Below, piece by piece: positions 1 through 10,832 of a DNA stretch of 64,000 nucleotides. Every line of letters starts with the position of its first letter. The stretch's first letter is position 1. Source of the stretch: Wyeomyia smithii (taxonomy: Eukaryota; Arthropoda; Insecta; Diptera; Culicidae). The stretch lies in the NCBI RefSeq assembly GCF_029784165.1, contig NC_073696.1:44037858-44101857 (forward strand), in the 5' to 3' direction. Below the pieces are notes generated by a model. That model searched no databases. It was not told the origin of the DNA and saw only the letters and a list, made by a program, of their open reading frames with translations. The position numbers were made by a program, and so were the translations under genes.

Positions 1-217
1 GTTGATTTCGGGGCAGGGAAAAATGAAACCATTACAGATCTTTTGTATTGCAGGGTTTAATTACACTCAACGACGGTCGAAGGGTAGTATAAGAGATGCC
101 AGCAGATTGACAATTGATCGCGGGCAGAAGGAAAGCCCTGGACCTGATGTCACTGAGTAAGATCAATTTATTTTATGTTGCATGCGTACAGAACTTAGTT
201 TATTAAAGCAGTAAGAG

Positions 218-427
218 ATGAATTATATTACGCTATCTGAGCATTTCTGCACAGTTGTTAACATCTCCGCCAACCACCTGGACCTGGGTTCGAATTCCAA
301 CGCCGACATGGGTGTCAATTGTTGTGGGTTGGCTGATCCTCTCAATACCAACCCAACTGGTCTACACTCAATCCTAGCCAACACCAGGAGATTTTCTAAG
401 ACGAAAAATCTCCTGGGTCTTGGGTAA
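218..427 (+). repeat. tRNA-related SINE fragment ending in a hairpin
   Basis: A B-box-like promoter string (gggttcgaattcc, 287-299) is followed by about 120 bp that ends in a perfect 12-bp inverted repeat (ccaggagatttt at 384-395, complement at 405-416, 9-base loop). A B box followed by an unrelated body is the layout of a tRNA-derived SINE. No A box is recognised, so the head is probably truncated or diverged. The open frame across it is incidental. No second copy was seen in this window, so family identity rests on the B box alone. Confidence 0.45.
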
Positions 428-2969
428 AGTCGTGGATAAAAGAAATATGAAACATATTACTTTTTATCTTTATAATCTGTACTATTTTTCCAATTTGTGC
501 TCTTGGGGATATTAGTAAGGTGGTAAAATGGTGCCCAAAATAGATTCCGTTCGGCAAGACATCAGTTGTTTGTAAAAATTATTGGGGCGTAAAATGTCAC
601 TCGTGATGTAACATCCATAAGGTATTGTGGTATCTCTGTTTCTTGAATTATAACCCGATAGGAAACCACATTTCGTTACACCCCATGCAATTTATTACAT
701 CCGGTCAGGTAGATCCACGCATAGTTTTTCCCGACTCACCTTGTTTATGCAATTTAAATATTTCATCGGTTTCCCCAGCGCAGACAATATGATTTTCCCA
801 ACGAAACCGCTGTAAACAGTAATATCTGTTGCCACGAGTAGGAGAGAGAGACAGCGAAAAAAAAAAGTTAAGGCATAGCTGCACTTTCCTACTTAATAAC
901 TTATTCAGCAGTTCGTTTTGAATTTCCCTACAAAATTTGGTTGCTGCCGTGAGCCCCCATCCATTTTCGGTGTGGTTCTGGCTGCTACCAATTCCCACAC
1001 CAATCTAGGAAAGGTGTAGGTGAGCAGTCGCACTAGGAAACTTTATGTAACAGTTGTGGGACAGCGGCAGCCATTTAATGCCAGTCAGGCTGCCAAAAAG
1101 AGCAGTAGGTACCATTGTGGAACACTATGCTCGGGCCCGGGGATAAATCATCGCCGTTTGCCAGGGCAGCGCTAGTTCGGGCGTTCTTGCCTTCCATCCT
1201 ACCTTGGGATGCTGTGGTGAAGATCTGAATTGGTGATGTGTATTTTGCTAAGATTGAGATTCTGCTGCGTTGGATAACAAATTGTGGTTTGTGAAAAAAT
1301 TTTTTTTTCCGGTAACTCACTCTCAACGACGCAGCATCCTCCTTTATTTATATTTTCATTTCTTGATGAATTGACAGCCGTGAATTTTTTCTCAAAACAC
1401 CAACAATTCCACCTCCGTAAACTTTTGTACGTAGAAATCGTCACAGCATTAGAATATGCATCAGCCGGAGCGGTTTCATTTTCCACCAAAATATTAGACT
1501 GCTGATAAGGCAGACGGGAAAGCGATGGCAAGAAGCGTACTTGTTCGAGCCGTGTTTAACAAATGATTGCAGGGAGACTAGTACATTTGTGTTAGTGCGA
1601 CTGTGTACAGCTAGATGGTTACATTCCTTTTTGGACGACTTTCCAGAGGTTTGGAAACACCTAGATAGGAAATGGCAAAGCGAAACGTTGCGCTAGTAAA
1701 AAAAATCTCACTAGTCGGTTACATATCGTTTTCTTTTCCGAGCTTCCTCCAAGTGTATTTAAATTTGACTTTTTTACTCGCAGGTAAATTCAAATACTGT
1801 ACGAGCAGTGTTCTTTTCATGTATTGCACACGACCGCCATCCGTAACGACTGAGCCGAGACGGTTGCGGCTGGTGCTCTCAGGCTTATGGCTTCCGAGTG
1901 CCTCGGTTAGTGGGAACATGTTATTCGAGAGCACCTTCGCAATGTGCCACGTGAATAAACTTAGACTGCTTCTTGGTACAGTAGAACGATAAATAGCTTC
2001 AGGATTCACCAGTAAAGGATGGAGTTTCGGTTAATACGTTTACTCGTACAAAGCGGCGAAGAAACCGTGTGTGATGATAGACTAGTGCCAGAAGACATTT
2101 GTAATTTTCAGCAAAATGCTAGCTCTGTCTCGGTATTCATCGCTCGGTACGACGATGTACGACTTCATATAGAAATGATGGATGTATGTACATCCAGCTC
2201 CAGCAACCGTCTGGTGGAGGATTAATGCCGATTCCTTTTGAACCCGAAGTCAACTTGCGCTATTCGTACTAATAATGTGCAGTTGTGAAACGATCAAAGA
2301 TCAAATGAATGCGGATAAAGACAGTGGAGTAACGTATGGAAGTTCAAACAGTTTTTTATTTCTAGTAGATTATAAAAAATAGCTTGGTATCAGAATGTGG
2401 AGAACCTTTATAAGTACAAATTCTTCTGCTCGTAAAAAAGGACTATTGTATCTTCTTGTAATAAATGAAGATAAATCGAAATACGAAAATTTGGTAAAAT
2501 TGACCAAGGTATCCTTAGAGAGTTTAGAAATTTTGCGCACGTTTTAGCTTAGCCAGAAACCTAAGAATAATTTTTTAAAGGGTGTATCTAGTTTTTCATA
2601 CACTTATCAATACTTTAATTTGAGTCAGCAATTCCATGCATAAAAGACTTATCCGATATATTCTTGAATCGATTTAGTTGTCCGCTATCAAAAAATTTTA
2701 AACTAATATATTTTTGTAACTTTTCAAAATTTTCAATTTTCAAAAGTTTGAAGCTAATTGATACAAATACCTGTCAAGCAAAATATTAAACTGTACTTTA
2801 AATAACAATAACCATGCGAAAACAATAATACAACCCGTTTTTAACCTTTTTGAAGGGTTTGAGACCCAGAAGACCTTATAGTTTGATTTTTTTTAGATTT
2901 CACGAAAAGTTTTAGATGAATGATCAAATTTTCAAGAAAGTATAGTTTATTTTATTTTGGGGATGGTGG
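428..2969. other. no gene recognised
   Basis: About 2.5 kb with only short overlapping open frames on both strands (for example 1672-1992 forward and 1719-2009 reverse). None resembles a known protein. The interval 1840-1930 is relatively GC-rich. The stretch 2240-2960 is AT-rich and featureless. No repeat boundary could be established. Confidence 0.5.
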
Positions 2970-3142
2970 GAACTCGACCTTCTGTTTTTTATACATAGAC
3001 TTCGTAGCCAACTGTTAAGTGTACAGGACAATTGTGGGGCTAGCGCTACGATCCTACTGACACAAACAGTTTCTCCCGAGTCGGGATTCGAACCTACGAC
3101 GACTGGCTTGTTAGGCCAGCATCGTACCTCAAGACCAGCTGG
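2970..3142 (-). repeat. tRNA-derived SINE, family A, copy 1
   Basis: On the minus strand this reads as a tRNA-like head followed by a short body. The B box ggttcgaatccc (complement of 3083-3094) is perfect. The string complementary to 3103-3119 forms a 5-bp stem with a 7-base loop CTAACAA, as in a tRNA-Val(AAC) anticodon arm. The same sequence recurs at 32389-32571 (minus) and 39509-39692 (plus), which proves a dispersed family. This copy lacks the terminal tgtagcaccaaggc segment seen in copy 3, so its 3' end is truncated or diverged. Confidence 0.8.
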
Positions 3143-3558
3143 AAGTTTCTAATGCAAAACGGGCTGTTACTTTTCATCTCCTAATCAATGTTGGTTCTTC
3201 CAAGCTGTCGCTAATGACAGACTTTACAGCGCGAATCCTCCGGCACAAATCCGAGCAGGCTATCAGGTGATTATAATTCAGGAGAGTAAGGCCGAAGCTA
3301 TAATGCAAGCGAGGTAGTGCGAAACACTTTTCTCCTCTCGTGTAGGGAATAATATAAACAATTGGAAAGTGTATGAAACGATTCGCTTCGTTTTCATAAT
3401 GAAAAACAACATGTTGAGAAAACGGCAATTTAATATTATCCGTGAATTTTCGGATTTCCAGCAATTACATCCAGAACCAATGACCATAACAGTTTCATGG
3501 CACCACAAGTTTACCGTTGAGAACAAACAACCATGGATGGAATTGGTTTTACGTTATA
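3143..3558. other. no gene recognised; left flank of the RTE insertion
   Basis: Unique-looking sequence with overlapping short open frames (3174-3464 and 3278-3526 on the minus strand) that match nothing I know. It ends in the target site of the RTE element. Confidence 0.4.
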
Positions 3559-3571
3559 TAACTTGAAAAAA

Positions 3572-6500
3572 TTGGTCAATGACTGGACCAAAGGCGCATA
3601 ACAGTTCCCACTAGTGAACCTCAGCCTTCCAGCTACCGTACCCCTACCTTCTCGTGGTACCAACTGATGTGCGAGTAACCAGTGGAAAGATCGGGTAACC
3701 AACCCTGGTGGGACTGCTGGTCGCATGCTGACCGGGGGCGGGGCTTCCTTTCTCGGAAGGGAGTTTCCTGGGATCGACACCAACAGAAGCGTTCTAAGTA
3801 ACGCAGTGTCCTTCTCAAGTCCTGGTAGTGCCCGGGACTCTAAACAATGGCACTACGATGGCCCTCCTGCGACATTGTGGGGTTGGTCGCTGGCCTTGAA
3901 AGCCCGCACCATCAAAAAACAACAGCAACGAACGCAATAACGTTAAGTACGGACCGGAATAATCGGCTAAGACCTAGGCAACGAAAACGGACTAACGATT
4001 GGATTCTCGGAACATGGAACTGCCGATCTCTCAACTTCCTAGGAAGTACCCGCGTGCTTTCCGCGGAATTGAAGACCCGCAAGTTCAACATCGTAGCGCT
4101 GCAGGAGGTATGCTGGAAGGGAACGATGGTGCGTACGTACAGGGATGGTCACACCATCTACCAGAGTTGTGGAAGCACACATGAGCTGGGAACAGCTTTT
4201 ATAGTGATGGGAGAGATGCAGAAGCGGGTGATCGGGTGGTGGCCAATCAACCCTAGAATGTGCAGGTTGAGGATCAAAGGCCGTTTCTTCAACATTAGTA
4301 TTATCAACGTGCATAGCCCACACCTCGGAAGTACCGATGACGACAAGGACGAATTCTACGCGCAGTTGGAGAGTGAATATGACCGCTGCCCAAAACATGA
4401 TGTCAAGATCATCATCGGTGATTACAACGCTCAGGTTGGCCAGGAGGAGGAGTACAGACCGGTGATTGGACGATTCAGTGCACACCAGCTGACGAATGAA
4501 AATGGCCTCAGACTAATCGACTTCGCCACCTCCTAGAACATGGCCATACGTAGCACCTTCTTTCAGCATAGCCTCCACCATAGACTCACCTGGAGATCAC
4601 CGAATAGAACAGAAACACAAATCGACCACGTTTTGATAGATGGTCGGCACTTCTCGGACATTATCGATGTCAGATCACATCGAGGCGCTAACATCGATTC
4701 GGATCACTACCTAGTGATGGTTAAGATACGCCAAAAACTATCCGTTGTGAATAACATACGGTACCGTCGCCCGCCACGGTATAATCTCGCGCGACTGAAG
4801 CAACACGACATCGCAACACAGTACGCGCCATCGCTCGAAGCTGCAATGCCAGAAGAGGGAGAGCTTGAAGAAGCCCCTCTAGGGGATCGCTGGAATGCCG
4901 TGAAAACAGCTATCAGCAGTGCTGCGGAGGAAGTCCTGGGACACGTGCAACCGAATCGACGTAACGAGTGGTTTGACGAAGAATGTCGGCAGATTTTGGA
5001 CGAGAAGAACGCAGCGCGGGCAACAATGCTGCGTAGAGCCACCCGTCAGAATGTGGAGCGATATAGACTGAAACGGAGGCAGCAAGTCCAACTCTTCAAG
5101 GAAAAAAAGCGTCGCCAGGAAGAGGAGGAATGTGAAGAACTCGAGCAGCTGCACCGCACACACGAAACACGAAAGTTCTACCAAAAACTCAACGGACCCC
5201 GCAGAGGCTTTGTCCCACGAGCCGAAATGTGTAGGGATAAGAATGGAGGCATTTTGACGGATGATCGTGAGGTGATCGGAAGGTGGAAGCAGCACCTGAA
5301 TGGCGTGCAAGCAGGAGACCACAACAGGAGCGGAGAAGACGTGGTCGGTGCAACGAACGACGAAGATGTGCCACCCCCCCCCCCCCAGTGGAGTGGAAAG
5401 AAGGGGTTATCTGCCCCATATACAAAAAGGGCGACAAACTAGACTGCGAGAACTATCGAGCGATCACAGTCCTGAATGCCGCCTAAGTGTTTTCCCAGGT
5501 CATCTTCCAACGCCTGTCACCATTAGCCAGCAGGTTTGTAGGAAGCTATCAGGCCGGCTTCATGGAAGGACGGTCTACAACTGACCAAATCTTTACACTG
5601 CGGCAGTTTAGAGTCCCTACACACCATCTTTTCGTCGATTTTAAAGCCGCATACGATTCAATAAACCGACAAGAGCTATGGAAAATTCTGGACGAAAACG
5701 GCTTCCCGGGGAAGCTGACAAGACTGATTAAGGGTACGATGGAGGATGGGAAGTGTTGTGTGAGAATTTCGGGTGGAACGTCGGACCCATTCGAGTCTCA
5801 CAGGGGGCTCCGACAAGGTGATGGTCTCTCCTGCTTATTGTTTAACGTCGCGCTAGAGGGTGTTATGAGACGAGCGGGGTTTGACATGCGGGGCACGATT
5901 TTCAACAGATCGGGTCAATTTATTTGCTTTGCGGATGACGTGGATATTGTCGGCAGAAAATTTGAAACGGTGGCAGACCTGTATACCCGACTGAAACGTG
6001 AAGCAGATAGGATCGGACTGAAGATTAATACGTCAAAAACTAAGTATATGCTTGCATGTGGGTCCGAGCACGACAGGGCACGCCTAGGCAATACGGTAAC
6101 AATCGACGGGGATGAGCTCGAGGTGGTCGACGAGTTTGTGTACCTCGGCTCTCTGGTAACTGAGAATAATGATACCAGCCGGGAGATAAGAGACGTATTA
6201 CCAGTGGAAGTCGTGCCTACTATGGGCTCCATAAAAAACTACGGTCGCATAATCTGAGTCTTCGCACCAAGTGTATCCTGTACAAAACGCTAATAAGACC
6301 GGTCGTTCTCTACGGGCATGAGACGTGGACAATGCTCGAGGAGGACTTGCGAGCACTCGGAGTTTTTGAACGTCGGGTGCTAAGAACCATCTTTGGCGGT
6401 GTGCAGGAGAACGGAGTGTGGAGGCGTAGGATGAACCACGAGCTTGCGCGCCTCTACGGTGAACCCAGTATTCAGAAAGTGGCTAAAGCTGGAAGGATAC

Positions 6501-6748
6501 GCTGGGCAGGGCATGTAGCTAGAATGCCGGATAGCTACCCTGCAAAATTGGTGTTCGCTTCAAATCCGGCGGGAACGAGAAGGCGAGGGGCGCAACGAGC
6601 GAGATGGGTGGACCAGATGGAGCACGATCTGCAAAGTACCGGGTGCCCGCGGAACTGGAGGCAGGCAGCCATGGACCGAGTGAATTGGCGGAACCACGTT
6701 ATGCAGGCCATGTCTTAGGACGTACGGCCATCTAAGTAAGTAAGTAAG
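3572..6748 (+). mobile_element. full-length RTE-clade LINE with 13-bp TSD
   Basis: A 3,177-bp non-LTR retrotransposon. The 13-base string taacttgaaaaaa lies immediately before it (3559-3571) and immediately after it (6749-6761), which is a target-site duplication. The 3' end is a tandem taag repeat (from 6732) instead of poly(A), which is the hallmark of RTE-type LINEs. A roughly 275-bp GC-rich 5' leader precedes the reading frame. Length, APE endonuclease plus reverse transcriptase, absence of RNase H and the short-repeat tail all fit the RTE clade. The coding region is dead (see the pseudogene entry), so the element is not autonomous now. Related but different RTE lineages occur at 30.2, 38.5 and 54.1 kb. 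Confidence 0.88.
3847..6718 (+). pseudogene. RTE endonuclease-reverse transcriptase, broken
   Basis: The single RTE polyprotein nicks target DNA and reverse-transcribes its own RNA. The endonuclease starts at LGTWNCRSLN (about 4006) and keeps LQEVCW, the GDYNAQVG motif and SDHYLV near 4700. The RT retains YQAGFMEGRSTTDQIF, VDFKAAYDS (motif A), GLRQGDGLSC (motif B) and the catalytic FADDVD at about 5930. The C terminus ends near 6716 after RWAGHVARMP. It is broken by an in-frame TAG at 4534-4536, a frameshift around a run of 13 C at 5374-5386, an in-frame TAA at 5484-5486 and a frameshift near 6190-6240. ATG 3847 opens the longest frame that reaches the endonuclease. About 950 residues if all breaks are ignored. 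Motif spacing is normal, so these are point lesions and not large deletions. Confidence 0.88.
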
Positions 6749-6761
6749 TAACTTGAAAAAA

Positions 6762-7175
6762 GACAAAATGGGACAAAATATGCGGGTTTATTTCAAAAGT
6801 ACTCGCATATTTTGTCCCATCACATATAAATTCAACCAGCAACCGGCAGTATCATTGGCAACGTAGATTGTACTACAGAAAAACAACATTAGTGTAGTTA
6901 ATTAAATGACATACTTCTATATGCCTAAAACAATCCGATATACACTAATCTGGAGCAAAATTATATGTTTGCAGTTTGCATCACTATGCAGTGGGACTGT
7001 AATGCGGGTACTTTCAATATGGGACAAAAACAACTTGGTATTTTTTCCATGTTTTACCATACAAAAGTATCAATTTTAATTTTTTTCCAGAAAATATGAT
7101 AACAATTAAGTCGATTCCCGATGATAACTCAAAAGTGACCAAAATCAGTATGGGACAGTTATGCGGGTACCGGCA
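6762..7175. repeat. noncoding repeat with TGGGACA / ATGCGGGTA motifs and a perfect palindrome
   Basis: A perfect 16-bp inverted repeat (tgggacaaaatatgcg at 6769-6784 and its complement at 6804-6819, 19-base loop) begins this stretch. The words tgggaca and atgcgggta then recur near 6999-7027 and 7151-7170. This looks like the remains of a palindromic repeat whose end was hit by the RTE element. No coding potential. Confidence 0.5.
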
Positions 7176-7589
7176 GTTGCAGCCGATCAGCAGGCTGTTA
7201 ACAGCGCATGCTAAACCAAAAGGACATCCTCAACAAAACTAGGCTGTCATGTCTGAACGAACAAATTACATGCGCAAGAACGAGCTGTCGTGTACAACAC
7301 AAGACAGCTTCGTTGCTTGTGTAAGGGCTCTCATAAATAGGCTGTTAGAGTAGAAAGAGGAAACGGTCGTCAGTGTAGTGTCTCAGTGCAGTCTTTAGCC
7401 GAAGCGTGGGCAATATAAAGCAGAGCTTTTCACTGAAGAAAGTGCTAGCCAATGCACCTACCACTGATGCTGCCTTTACCGCACACAGGAAAATTTTCAC
7501 TAGAGGAAGAAGTGGTGCCGCTGCACCTACTGCTGACGCTGCTACCACAATCGCTGCTGCTATTCGCTGATTTTTAGTTAGAATTGTCT
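7176..7589. other. no gene recognised; 84-codon minus frame
   Basis: The minus-strand frame 7345-7599 is alanine-rich in its first third and then unstructured. It matches no family I know and has no neighbour to support it. Otherwise nothing is seen. Confidence 0.35.
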
Positions 7590-8395
7590 TAGTGGCCATC
7601 TAGTAAAGTTATATGAAAGCAAGCTCTTATGTAACCCAAAGAGTGCATTCTCGGTTTACAAGGTAAATAATTCTGTCGACCGTGTAGCAAAGCGAGCAAT
7701 TAACCCTTAAATGCGCAATGTTGTTTTAAGACAACATTACTAAAAACGTTTAAAAATATATTATTTTAGTTTTTTTTAGAAATGCAATTCATTAGAACTG
7801 CTCTCTAAGCTCTAGCGGAGAAAACTTAATATTGAATGTTTTGTTTTTATTTTTGCTGTTAAAATCTCGGAAACGAAAAAAACCATTGCGAGATTTCCGA
7901 CTGGTGCTAACTGTCGTTGAAAATAAATTTTAAAATAAGATAAATGGTTAGTGAAAAAGTCTGAATTATCAGAAATTATACTAATAAAAGGTCAACTTTA
8001 AAATTACTGTTAACAAAAGTAGTTGTTTAGACTTTATTCTGCGATATATGTTGTTTTCAAACAACATGGTAATATTCGCACATTGCAGAGTAAATCTTTC
8101 TATTTTTTTATGCATTTTGAATAGTTTTAGAGCAGTTAACCTGGTAAACAAAGATTTTATGTTTTTAGATGAATTAGTTCGAATAATCAAATTACAATTT
8201 TTTGCATTTGAGCGGATGTCTAAACGATTTTCCAATCGATTGCTACAAAAACGAAGGAAATCCATTGAAAACTCATTGACTTATGAACAAAAATACGACA
8301 TATTTTCTCTCTTTTTCCGTTTTAGATTTTTGTTTTACACCCCTATGTAGCCGAAGTGCCCAAGAGACGTAGCTCTACGTCAGAATAAATATATT
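7590..8395 (+). repeat. dispersed repeat family, copy A, interrupted by a MITE
   Basis: The segments 7600-7699 and 8176-8390 match parts of 33175-33440 in the same order. Shared strings are tagtggccatc, aagagtgcatt, ctgtcgaccgtg, gttcgaataatcaaat and acacccctatg, ending near a tctacgtca motif. Between the two segments this copy holds a piggyBac-like MITE. The family has no recognised coding content. Confidence 0.6.
7704..8174 (-). mobile_element. piggyBac-like MITE, right end missing
   Basis: Follows a TTAA at 7700-7703 and begins cccttaaatgcgca, the same terminus as the complete copy at 31805-32314, which lies in the opposite orientation. Homology runs through the MITE and stops at about 8174, just short of the other terminal repeat, then jumps to flanking-family sequence. 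Both copies contain two internal palindromes built on atgttgttt (here 7718-7739 and 8048-8067). The TTAA target and CCC termini are typical of piggyBac-superfamily ends. No transposase. Confidence 0.7.
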
Positions 8396-10666
8396 TCTAT
8401 CAAATATTTGTAATTTTTTTTGGAGAACAAAATTACTATATACAGTCGAACCGCTTTACAGTGACATCTTAATTGATCGTCGTTTTAGAGAAATGTCGCA
8501 ATAAAACGAATATTTTTTATGAATGTAAAGCAGAAGGGACCATTGAGAATGTCGCTATAGAGAGATTTGACGCTATATAGATTGTCCTAATAGAAGAATC
8601 CGAGTGTACAACTTTGCTGAAGACGCTAAATCAACAATACAAACCGTTTAGACACTAGAAATATTTTTTATCATCATTAAACAGTCGGCGCAGGAAATAA
8701 TCATGAGACTTGATGACCCGGATTTTGTGCTTAAATGAATCAAACTTTGTTTATAAATTTTTAATCTACTATAAGTAGGAGTGAAAAGAGAAGCCCGCCG
8801 TGTGTAGACGCTTTGTTTATCGCGTCTTTAATAATCGCGTTTAATTGTGGTCCATAATGCAAAAAAATTATGAAATTCGAGTGATAGTTGTAGTTGATGA
8901 TTGATGATTACAGTATGTTCAGAGTGAATTACGAGTGAAAGGAATTCAGGAATTAGAATTTAAATACATTTTTCTCGTACAGTTTATCGCTCTGCAAATA
9001 GCTGTCTCAATAGCGCAGTGTTATGTTGGTGACATTTCTTAAACGCGTTCGTGTTCATGCGGAGATTGTGTTGTGTCTAAAGTTCATCGCAGTGAAACCT
9101 CTTCTCCAGTGTTACGCTTTCATATGCTTGTCGCCGTTGGCAAGTTCTACTGAGAGGCAGAAGCTGAGAGAGCGACATCTGTAATCGTGGAAACGATTTG
9201 TTTGTGCTCGGGTGCGAGTGCGGCGGCGTGTTTGACTCACTGAATGTTGCTTCGAAGTTCAGTGTCTAAGATAAGTGCATACATTTACAGACATGTTTAT
9301 TTAATCTGCTGGTGGCTTTCACCGACATGAATCAAATACTTATTTTTTAGTATCCGCGTGTGTGTTTTATCTCACGATTTCTTGGGTTGATTGTGTGCTG
9401 AGGCTAGACGGCGCAAAGCGCAGAGTTTTCATATATATTTTCATTGTTGATATTCATATTTCTTACCTGAGAAAAGACGCGTACCGCACAACTTGTTTGT
9501 CTGATTCGCGATATTTTTGAATTGTTGAAATGTTTTGAAATTTTAAAATTAAAATTTGTCCCATTACTTTGTTCGATATTCATTGTTTTTCTTTGCTGTT
9601 TATGATTTCTCTGGCTTTTGAATGATTATTTTTAGCTTCAAGCTAAATTTTTGCTTTATATTCATAGACGCAACACAATTAATTCAGGACGTTTTGGTAT
9701 AGGTGTGTGTATCTTCTTTTTCTCTAAATTTATCTTTTTATCTTTTATTATGTATTTTTGCGTTAACGATTGATATCATGAATGCGACCATACCCGCGTT
9801 TGAAAATAATTAACTTTTAACAACTCGCATTCGAATATAAGTCACATGTCAAATGTAATGAAGATAGCAACTGAATACCGTATAGTGGCCGCTTAAAACA
9901 ATGTTATCGCGATATATATTAAATAGTCATAGTATTGTTTTTTATTATTAAATATATCAACTTTGTTGATTCTAAAATAACAAAGTACAGTGATTAATCG
10001 TTTAAGTTCGGTTTGCTGTGAATGGTGATCTGGAGATTCGTATCGCGTAGCTTACTCTTACAAAATACAAATTGGTGCCTGCGAATCAGCTCGTTGATTC
10101 GCGCTTAGCTTTTGTATCTGACGATTTATTATTTGGTTGAAAAGATTATTCTTCGCGCGCATTATTTGAAAATCTCCGATCGTATTGCCTACCACGGCGA
10201 ATCCTGATCTTTCCTACCCCATCATACTAACACAAATACCCTTCCTGTGACATCCATAGAGATGCAGAGGTGAACTCGGTCTCATAACAACGTTTGTCGA
10301 ACTAACAATCCTCTTCCTATTTTTCCCCAAAGACTGTAAGGACGTGGCCGGCGCCGCTGTTGATCTTTTTAAAGAGAGAGTTACTGAATTGTTGTACATT
10401 GAAGATGGTCTAACATCCCAAAAACTATCTATGTGGTTCTCTGTGCAACTTCACTAACTCAGGCCAATCACGGAGGTGCAATTACGGTATGTACGGTCGT
10501 CAATGCTCATGCTCATGCTCAGCCTCAATCTACTATTGTTAGGCTGAAAAAAAAAACGTAGCTCCACGAAAAAACAAAACTAACAGTACTAAATGACTTC
10601 TATAGCGCAAAGAAAAATCTTCGCAAAGTTACAGCCAAATCAAAAATAGCAATTAAAAATATATAA
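8396..10666. other. no gene recognised
   Basis: About 2.3 kb of AT-rich DNA with no open frame of note. A somewhat GC-richer patch lies at 8990-9260 and could in principle hold a noncoding exon, but no reliable splice or promoter signal was found. The recurring motif caactttgctgaagac is at 8609-8624. A short gctcat hexamer run occurs near 10503-10520. Confidence 0.5.
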
Positions 10667-10832
10667 GGGCCCATTCACATACCAGGTGGACAGCTTGGTG
10701 GGGGGGGGGGGTTATGTGTATTGTTTACGGTCCATACAAAAGAAAAAAAAATTATATGAGTAGTTGTCCACGGGGGGGGGGGGGGGGATCATAATCGTTT
10801 AAAATCTGTCCACGTGGTATGTGGGTGGCCCC
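10667..10832. mobile_element. MITE, 166 bp, with 27-bp TIRs, TAA TSD and G runs
   Basis: The terminal 27 bp are inverted repeats of each other at 23 of 27 positions (left starts gggcccattcacataccagg, right ends with its diverged complement). TAA flanks both sides (10664-10666 and 10833-10835), as for 3-bp-TSD MITEs of the PIF/Harbinger type. Inside are two uninterrupted G runs on the plus strand, 12 G at 10700-10711 and 16 G at 10772-10787. No coding capacity. Confidence 0.75.
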
